From Verrucomicrobiota bacterium (GTDB lineage Bacteria; Verrucomicrobiota; Verrucomicrobiia; Verrucomicrobiales; Verrucomicrobiaceae), in NCBI GenBank assembly GCA_023428335.1, contig JAEYYS010000260.1, positions 1 to 5,820 on the forward strand: a DNA stretch of 5,820 bases, read 5' to 3'. Positions within the stretch are counted from its first letter, which is position 1; every line of letters starts with the position of its first letter. This document shows positions 1 through 4,887 of the stretch, one piece after another. The notes beneath the pieces were generated by a model that was given only the letters and a program-made list of their open reading frames with translations, did not search any database and was not told the origin of the DNA. The position numbers and the translations under genes are program-made.

Positions 1-1426
1 CCGGCTGGTGGGTCGGGCCGTCCTCGCCGACGCCGACGCTGTCATGGGTGAAGATGTAGGTGACCGGCAACTTGGCGAGCGCGGCCAGGCGGATGCTCGG
101 GCGGCAGTAGTCGGCAAACACCAGGAAGGTGGCGCCGCTGGCGAGGAAGAGACCGTCGTAGGCGATGCCGTTGCAGATGGCACCCATGGCGTGCTCGCGG
201 ATGCCGAACCAGATGTTGCGACCAGTCGGGTTGGCGGCGGAGAAATCGCCCCCGTCCTTGAGGTAGTTCTTGGTCGAGCCGAACAGGTCGGCGCTGCCGG
301 TGATCAGGTGCGGCACCGCCTTGGCGATGTGGTTGAGGATCTCGCCGCCGCTGTTGCGGGTGGCGGCCTTGCCCTCGGCCGGCGATTCAGGCACCAGCTT
401 GAGCAGGTCCTCGGCCTTGAGTCCACCGTCGCAGGCGGCCTTCAGCTCGGCGGCCTTCTCCGGGTTGGCGGCGGCCCAGGCGGCAAAGGTCTGGTTCCAC
501 TCGGCATGGGCGGCGGCACGCTGCGCCTTCAAGCCGGCGAAGTAGTCCTTCACCGCATCGCTGACGTAAAAATGCGTGCCTTCCGGCAGGCCGAGGCCCT
601 GCTTGGCGGCGTCGATGAACTTGGCGCCGCCCTCGCCGTGGCCCTTGGCGGTGCCGGCGACTTCCGGGATGCCCTTGGCGATGACGGTCTTGGCGATGAG
701 GATCTTCGGCTTGCCGTTGTCATCGGCCTTGGCCTTGTCGATGGCGGCGCCGAGCGCGCTGAGATCGTGACCGTCGACGGTGACCGCGTCCCAGCCGAGG
801 GCGGTGAACAGGGCCTGAGTGTCCTCGCTCTGGGTCACCTTGGCCATGGCGTCGAGGGTGACGTCGTTGGAATCAAAGATGAGGATGAGGTTGTCGAGAC
901 CGTTGTGGGCGGCGAAGGCGACCGCCTCGCGGGCGACGCCTTCCTGCAGGCAGCCGTCGCCGGCGAGGGCGATGACGTGGTGATTGAGGATTTGGTGCTC
1001 GGCGGTGTTGTACTTGGCGGCGGCCATCTTGCCGGAGAGCGCGTAGCCGACGGCATTGCCAATGCCCTGGCCGAGCGGTCCCGTGGTGCACTCGACGCCC
1101 GGCGTCTCATGGAACTCGGGGTGACCGGGGGTGGTCGAATGCAGGACGCGGAAGTTCTTCACCTGCTCCAGCGGCAGGTCATAGCCGCTCAGGTGCAGCC
1201 AGCCGTAGAGGAACATCGAGCCGTGGCCGGCGGAAAGGATGAAGCGGTCGCGGTTGAGCCACTGCGGATCGGCGGGATCGCAGACAAGCTTGTCGCCAAA
1301 CAAAACGGCGCCGATGTCAGCGGCGCCGAGCGGCAGGCCGAGGTGGCCGGAGGAGCACTTGTGGACGGCGTCCATGGCGAGGCCACGGGCTTCGTTGGCG
1401 GCTTGGGCGAGGAGGGAGGTGTTCAT
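1..1426 (-). CDS. tkt: Transketolase, N-terminal 475 codons (3' end off window)
   Basis: Transketolase is a thiamine-diphosphate enzyme of the cytosolic pentose phosphate pathway; it moves two-carbon ketol units between sugar phosphates. Visible motifs, in order: SSGHLGLPLG (25-34), LSAGHGSM (64-71), LHSTTPGHPE (95-104), TTGPLGQG (114-121), the ThDP/metal motif GDGCLQEG (157-164) with its partner Asn in FDSND (184-188), the pyrimidine-domain GSADL (377-381), catalytic-Glu motif IREHAMG (409-415) with Glu411, and THDSVGVGEDGPTHQP (460-475) with the conserved His461. Spacing matches E. coli TktA closely, so about 190 C-terminal residues should lie beyond the window. The ATG at 1426 gives an N-terminus aligned with known transketolases; no other ATG lies just upstream in frame, and no Shine-Dalgarno sequence is visible. 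The GHLGLPLG signature differs from proteobacterial GHPGAPMG and resembles, from memory, Verrucomicrobiota enzymes. The gene follows the cargo pair after 106 bp containing a hairpin, so it may have its own promoter, though I see no convincing one. Confidence 0.96.
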   Translation of the reverse strand, partial: MNTSLLAQAANEARGLAMDAVHKCSSGHLGLPLGAADIGAVLFGDKLVCDPADPQWLNRDRFILSAGHGSMFLYGWLHLSGYDLPLEQVKNFRVLHSTTPGHPEFHETPGVECTTGPLGQGIGNAVGYALSGKMAAAKYNTAEHQILNHHVIALAGDGCLQEGVAREAVAFAAHNGLDNLILIFDSNDVTLDAMAKVTQSEDTQALFTALGWDAVTVDGHDLSALGAAIDKAKADDNGKPKILIAKTVIAKGIPEVAGTAKGHGEGGAKFIDAAKQGLGLPEGTHFYVSDAVKDYFAGLKAQRAAAHAEWNQTFAAWAAANPEKAAELKAACDGGLKAEDLLKLVPESPAEGKAATRNSGGEILNHIAKAVPHLITGSADLFGSTKNYLKDGGDFSAANPTGRNIWFGIREHAMGAICNGIAYDGLFLASGATFLVFADYCRPSIRLAALAKLPVTYIFTHDSVGVGEDGPTHQP

Positions 1427-1485
1427 GTCGGAGGATGGCGCCGGCGGCGCGATGGATTCGGGTTTGTTGAAAGAAGCGCCAGAAG

Positions 1486-1529
1486 CGGCCGGGCGCGCGG
1501 AGGGGCGTTCTTTAGCGCCCGACCGGCCG
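1486..1529 (-). terminator. GC-rich hairpin between the 213-aa gene and tkt (possible terminator or tkt leader)
   Basis: The stem begins 3 bases after the TGA of the 213-residue gene. Arms 1486-1496 (CGGCCGGGCGC) and 1515-1529 pair over 11 bp if a 3-base bulge is allowed in the second arm. An alternative fold has an outer 7-bp stem (1486-1492 with 1523-1529) plus an inner GGGCG/CGCCC stem (1503-1507 with 1516-1520). On the minus strand it is followed by pyrimidine-rich CTTCTGGCGCTTCTTTC but no real U-tract, so a classical intrinsic terminator is not proven. It could equally be a structured tkt leader. Confidence 0.4.
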
Positions 1530-1533
1530 GTTT
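1525..1533. repeat. Left copy of a 9-bp inverted repeat flanking the cargo pair
   Basis: GGCCGGTTT here is the exact reverse complement of AAACCGGCC at 2368-2376. The left copy touches the stop codon of the 213-residue gene, and the right copy lies just upstream of the 57-residue gene. It is short and GC-rich, so chance is a real possibility. It also overlaps the hairpin arm. Confidence 0.3.
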
Positions 1534-2174
1534 CAAGCAGGAATGGAAGCCGGGTCACCAGCGTCACTGGCGTTTTCTTCCAGCCAGGAATTCAGGATCT
1601 TGAGATGATCCACGAAAGTCAAATGCTCGAAACTGTGACCGAGTTTGTGAAGAATGCTCGCCCACTCCCGGCTTAGGTTCCTCAGAAGCTTGTTCAATTT
1701 TTTATCCCCAGGAAAATCCCGATTCCTTAGATTGGTGGCAAGCCAGTTGCGCACCGCTGCAACCACCTTTTGCGGTTGATCATCATGGCTGCGGATATCC
1801 TGGCCTGCGATGTCCGATAGAAAGGTTTGGTACCGGTAACGCTCCCTGTCCAGAATGAGAGTGAGCGCCTTTTGCTGTTGTCCGTGCTTGACGCCCAGAA
1901 AAAGCCCGAGCTCAAACGGCATGTTGAACCTGGGAAGTCCGCTCACTTGATCCGATTCTGTTCGGCTGATGTCATGAATGCCAAAATCGCATTCCTCGAT
2001 GATTTTTTTGATTTTGTGCAGCCGAACTTCGGCACCGTTATCCTCTTCCAAGGCACAGCGTGGCCGCATGCCACAGGCCAGGAGGGTGAACAAAATGGCC
2101 TGAAAAATCGGCTGATAATCGCTGTCGAAAGGACAGTTGATGAACACATCGACAGGCTGAACCTGGGCCGCCAT
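1533..2174 (-). CDS. Uncharacterised TIR/nucleoside-deoxyribosyltransferase-like protein (213 aa)
   Basis: I recognise the general pattern but not a named gene. The N-terminus VFINCPFD (10-17) is a hydrophobic strand ending in a polar loop, like the first strand of TIR, SMODS-associated and nucleoside 2-deoxyribosyltransferase folds. It is followed by a helix (21-35), charged R37, E43, R51 and K54, a second strand-loop FGIHDIS (64-70), and NMPFELGLFLG (84-94). The Glu88 there sits where NDT-like enzymes carry the catalytic Glu of an FEIG-type motif, and it is followed by a strand ALTLILD (103-109). DRERYRYQ (109-116) and DIAGQDIRSHD (121-131) look like further family motifs. Residues 132-213 appear helical. 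There is no signal peptide or membrane segment, so it is probably cytosolic. The ATG at 2174 lies 3 bases after the upstream stop, implying translational coupling; only a weak AAGAAG precedes it. Local GC is far below that of tkt and feoB, indicating transfer. A nucleotide- or NAD-cleaving or -binding role is inference from fold appearance only. Confidence 0.85.
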   Translation of the reverse strand: MAAQVQPVDVFINCPFDSDYQPIFQAILFTLLACGMRPRCALEEDNGAEVRLHKIKKIIEECDFGIHDISRTESDQVSGLPRFNMPFELGLFLGVKHGQQQKALTLILDRERYRYQTFLSDIAGQDIRSHDDQPQKVVAAVRNWLATNLRNRDFPGDKKLNKLLRNLSREWASILHKLGHSFEHLTFVDHLKILNSWLEENASDAGDPASIPA

Positions 2175-2177
2175 GAA

Positions 2178-2351
2178 TCACTTCTTGAGCTTGGCAAGCC
2201 TCTCTTCCTTCACCGCCTTCACGGCAGACCTAACCTGGCTGAGCTTCAGCGATGCTTTTCCCTTCGGAGGTGGTGCCAGACGAATCTTGACTCCGTCGAT
2301 GACAATCACCTCGGCAGAGGTTTTCCGGGTTTTGTTGGAAACCTTCAACAT
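2178..2351 (-). CDS. Small basic hypothetical protein (57 aa), first gene of the cargo pair
   Basis: Not recognised. The protein has a short polar N-terminus, a probable beta-hairpin (AEVIVIDGVKIRLAP, 13-27), a PPPKGK turn, and a C-terminal basic helix (about 34-57) ending in KLKK. It has 16 Lys/Arg against 4 Asp/Glu, which suggests nucleic-acid binding or a partner-binding tail. The reading frame is open further upstream to 2552, but that part overlaps the feoB 3' end and reads as low-quality arginine-rich sequence. The ATG at 2351 is the first sensible start after feoB; a TTG at 2369 is an alternative. No Shine-Dalgarno sequence is visible. Its stop is 3 bases before the ATG of the 213-residue protein, so the two are almost surely co-translated. 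The AT-richer composition matches the 213-residue gene and not feoB. Possible roles are an accessory, sensor or antitoxin-like partner; none is shown by the sequence. Confidence 0.65.
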   Translation of the reverse strand: MLKVSNKTRKTSAEVIVIDGVKIRLAPPPKGKASLKLSQVRSAVKAVKEERLAKLKK

Positions 2352-2367
2352 GAAACCAATGAAGATC

Positions 2368-2376
2368 AAACCGGCC
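2368..2376. repeat. Right copy of a 9-bp inverted repeat flanking the cargo pair
   Basis: AAACCGGCC is the reverse complement of 1525-1533. It sits in the 62-bp gap between the feoB stop (2414) and the 57-residue gene start (2351). That gap shows no clear hairpin, promoter or further gene. No target-site duplication was seen next to either copy. Confidence 0.3.
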
Positions 2377-2413
2377 CATTTGCAACCGTTTCCCTTCCCC
2401 GAGCCGAGCCGCC

Positions 2414-4585
2414 TCACCAGCCCAGCGCGCGGCCCACCTGGAAGACGGCGAAGGCGAGCAGCCAGGCGGTGCCACTCAGATAAGCCAGCTGGAAGCCGGC
2501 CCATTTCCACGAACCGGTCTCGCGTTTGACGATGGCCAGGGTGCTGACGCACTGCATGGCGAAGACGTAAAACACCAGCAGGCTGACGCAGACCAGCGGC
2601 CGGTACACCGGCGTGCCGTCGGCCCGGCGCTCGCCCTGGATGCGCTCGCGCAGCGGCGTCATGTCCTCGTCATCGCCGGCACCGACCGCATACACCACGG
2701 CCATGGTGTTCACGAACAGCTCACGCGCGGCGAAGCTGCCGATCAGGCCGATGCCGATCTTCCAGTCGTAGCCGAGCGGGGCGATGAGCGGCTCGATCAG
2801 GTGGCCGGCGCGACCGGCAAAACTCTGCGCCAGCTGGCGCGATTTCAGGCCGGCCAGCTCGTCGTTCGCGGCTGCGAGCGCCGCGGCGTCGCCAGCGGCT
2901 TCGAGCGCTTCCAGGCGTTGCTCCACCTGCTCCGCCTCGGCCAGCAGCGCGCGGTCCTTGGGGTAGGTCGAGGCCGCCCAGATGAGGATCGACATGCCGA
3001 AGATGATGGTGCCGGCGCGCACCAGGAAGGCCTTGGCGCGCTGCCAGACCTGGAACAGGATCGCCTTCAGCGACGGCCGCTTGTAGTTCGGCATCTCCAG
3101 GATCATCGGCGCGTTGGCACCGCGCAGGATGCGACGATTGAACAGCCAGGCGAAGCCGAAGGCGGCGAAGGTGCCGAGGGCGTACAGACCGACCATGGCA
3201 CCGGCGCGCGCCCAGGCGGAGACGCTCTCGGGCATGAGCGCGGCGATGAGCAGCAGGTACACCGGCAGGCGCGCCGAGCAGCTTGCCAGCGGCGCGATGA
3301 GGATGGTGATGAGCCGGTCCTTCGGGCTGTCGATGGTACGCGTCGCCATCACCCCCGGCACCGCACAGGCATAGCTGCTCAGGAAGGGCAAAAAGGCCTT
3401 GCCGTTGAGGCCGACGACACTCATCAGCCGGTCCATGATGAAGGCCAGCCGCGCCATGTAGCCTGTGTCCTCCATGATGCCAATGAAGAAGAACAGGATG
3501 CGGATCTGCGGCAGGAACACGACGACGCCGGCAACGCCGTTGACGGCGCCGTCGACCAGCAAATCGCGCAGGTCGCCCGGCGGCATTGCCGCGGTGATGG
3601 CATTGCCGAGGGCGGCAAAGGCTTCCTCGATCCAGCCCATCGGACCCTCGGCGACCCGGAAGATCAGGTAAAACAGGAAGGCCAGAATGCCGAGCAGGAC
3701 CGCGCCACCGAAGACCGGATGCAGCAGGAAACGGTCGAGCTTGTGGGTGAAGGTCCGCACCTCCTGCTCCGGCCGCACCAGCACGGCGGCGGTGAGTTTT
3801 TCAATGGCGGCATAGCGGTCGGCCACCAGCTGGTCCTCCCAGCCGGGGTGGTCGCGCTCGAGCGCCTCGCGCGCGGTGCGGATCTGCGCCAGATGACCGT
3901 CCTCAAAGCCGTCGTGCAGCGGATTGTGGTCGGCCATCAGATAGATGGGCTCGAGCAGCGTGGCACGGTCGTGAATGGCGCCGTCGGCAGCGAGCTGGTC
4001 GCGGCGGCGTTCGAGCGCGGCGCGCAGGTCGGCCGGCAGCGGCGCCGAATGCCAGCGCGGCTTCGGCAGGTCTTCGCGACTGATGGCGACCCGCAGTTCC
4101 AAAAAGCCGCGGCCACTGACCGCCTCCATGGGCACGACCGGCACCCCGAGTTCCTCGGACAGGCGCGGTAGGTCGATCCGCCACTGCTTGTGGGCGGCGA
4201 CGTCCATCATGTTGAGCACCAGCACCGTCGGCAGACCGAGTTCGAGCACCTGGCTGAGCAGGTACAAATTGCGCTCCAGATTGGAGGCATCGGCGACAAA
4301 CAGAATGCGGTCCGGTCGCGGGGTGTCGCTGCGACGGCCGAGCAGGACATCGCGCAGCACGGCCTCATCGGGGCTGCGTGCGTTCAGGCTGTAGGCGCCG
4401 GGCAGGTCGATGACACGCAGCTTTTGGCCGTGCTGCGTGCGGCACTCGCCGATCTTTTTTTCGACCGTGACGCCGGGATAGTTCGCGACCTTCTGACGCA
4501 GGCCGGTCAGCAGGTTGAACAGCGTCGTCTTGCCCGAGTTCGGGTTGCCGACCACGGCCAGCAGCGGCGGGGTGGCGTCGCTCAT
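2414..4585 (-). CDS. feoB: Ferrous iron transport protein B (723 aa)
   Basis: FeoB is the inner-membrane GTPase-coupled Fe(II) importer. The N-terminal G domain is complete: G1 GNPNSGKT (13-20), switch I with NYPGVT and Thr40, G3 DLPG (60-63), G4 NMMD (125-128), and a G5-like SGRG (157-160). A helical regulatory domain spans about 170-280. The membrane part opens at HKLDRFLLHPVFG (281-293), and its first gate reads FLPFLSSYACAVPG (398-411) with Cys407, followed by SCSARLPVY (435-443). This differs from the E. coli GFGCNVP type. A charged, coiled-coil-like stretch lies at about 543-588, before the second gate FAARELF (618-624), and more membrane helices run to the C-terminus. At 723 residues it is slightly shorter than E. 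coli FeoB (773), and it has no cysteine-rich tail. The ATG overlaps the feoA stop as ATGA, so it is translationally coupled. No feoC follows; the next gene belongs to the compositionally different cargo pair. Confidence 0.98.
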   Translation of the reverse strand: MSDATPPLLAVVGNPNSGKTTLFNLLTGLRQKVANYPGVTVEKKIGECRTQHGQKLRVIDLPGAYSLNARSPDEAVLRDVLLGRRSDTPRPDRILFVADASNLERNLYLLSQVLELGLPTVLVLNMMDVAAHKQWRIDLPRLSEELGVPVVPMEAVSGRGFLELRVAISREDLPKPRWHSAPLPADLRAALERRRDQLAADGAIHDRATLLEPIYLMADHNPLHDGFEDGHLAQIRTAREALERDHPGWEDQLVADRYAAIEKLTAAVLVRPEQEVRTFTHKLDRFLLHPVFGGAVLLGILAFLFYLIFRVAEGPMGWIEEAFAALGNAITAAMPPGDLRDLLVDGAVNGVAGVVVFLPQIRILFFFIGIMEDTGYMARLAFIMDRLMSVVGLNGKAFLPFLSSYACAVPGVMATRTIDSPKDRLITILIAPLASCSARLPVYLLLIAALMPESVSAWARAGAMVGLYALGTFAAFGFAWLFNRRILRGANAPMILEMPNYKRPSLKAILFQVWQRAKAFLVRAGTIIFGMSILIWAASTYPKDRALLAEAEQVEQRLEALEAAGDAAALAAANDELAGLKSRQLAQSFAGRAGHLIEPLIAPLGYDWKIGIGLIGSFAARELFVNTMAVVYAVGAGDDEDMTPLRERIQGERRADGTPVYRPLVCVSLLVFYVFAMQCVSTLAIVKRETGSWKWAGFQLAYLSGTAWLLAFAVFQVGRALGW

Positions 4586-4812
4586 GCCAGGGAGACCGCG
4601 ATGTCGGCCGCTTCATGGTTGCGCATCGCCAGGTGCGAGCCGCGCACGGTGATCTCGATGGGTTCGCCCAGCGGCGCCCGCCGCACCAGACGCACCAGGG
4701 CGCCCGGCGTCAGCCCCAGCTCGCGCAGGCGGGTCAGGCCGGCACGCCCCGTGGGCAGGGATTGGATCACGGCCTGCTGGCCGACGGCAAGTTGGGCGAG
4801 AGTGAGGGGCAT
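4582..4812 (-). CDS. feoA: Ferrous iron transport protein A (76 aa)
   Basis: FeoA is a small cytosolic SH3-like protein needed for FeoB activity. The family pattern is clear: LRELGLTPGALVRLVRRAPLG (about 29-49), where LGLTPG and APLG are typical, then EPIEITVRGSHLAMR (50-64) and the end strand ADIAVSL (69-75). Its length equals the usual 75-80 residues. An in-frame TTG at 4842 would add 10 residues, but that start lies beside the predicted -10 box and upstream of the likely transcription start. The ATG at 4812 is therefore preferred, and its N-terminus (MPLTLAQLAVGQ) fits the family. No Shine-Dalgarno sequence is visible. Its last four bases overlap the feoB start. Confidence 0.93.
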   Translation of the reverse strand: MPLTLAQLAVGQQAVIQSLPTGRAGLTRLRELGLTPGALVRLVRRAPLGEPIEITVRGSHLAMRNHEAADIAVSLA

Positions 4813-4842
4813 GTTCGCTATTGAGACGCTATCGCAGACCAA

Positions 4843-4870
4843 ATCCTAGCGTGCGGTGACACCTTTGCAA
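4843..4870 (-). promoter_or_regulatory. Candidate sigma70-type promoter for feoAB
   Basis: On the minus strand, TTGCAA (4870-4865) and TAGGAT (4848-4843) are separated by 16 bases, close to the TTGACA/TATAAT consensus. Transcription would start near 4836, giving a leader of about 24 bases before the feoA ATG at 4812. No clear Fur box or FNR palindrome was seen nearby, so iron or oxygen control is not shown by the sequence. Confidence 0.4.
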
Positions 4871-4887
4871 CCGCGGCTTAACCCTCT

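Noticed and set aside
8..1603. 531-codon plus-strand open frame rich in Gly, Ala, Val and Glu
   Set aside because: It lies exactly antisense to the transketolase gene and has the low-complexity composition typical of the opposite strand of GC-rich coding DNA; no motif is recognisable.
1460..2343. Near-direct repeat of CGGGTTTGTTGAAA (about 1460) and CGGGTTTTGTTGGAAA (about 2327)
   Set aside because: It needs two single-base insertions to align, and the second copy lies inside the 57-residue coding region; it is probably chance.
1827..2483. 218-codon plus-strand frame across the cargo pair and the feoB end
   Set aside because: It spans the junction of three minus-strand genes, while the minus-strand 213-residue frame has coherent strand and helix motifs. 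The plus-strand product has no recognisable pattern.
2352..2552. N-terminal extension of the 57-residue protein to a start at 2552 (124 aa)
   Set aside because: The extra 67 residues mostly overlap the feoB 3' end in another frame, are Arg/Gly/Pro-rich, and have no link to the compact C-terminal part.
2801..4171. 456-codon plus-strand open frame
   Set aside because: It is antisense to feoB, whose domains are unmistakable; the plus-strand translation is Gln/Arg/Gly/His-rich with no domain.
4813..4842. TTG start for feoA adding 10 residues
   Set aside because: The start would lie at the predicted -10 box, upstream of the likely transcript start, and the ATG at 4812 gives the normal FeoA length.
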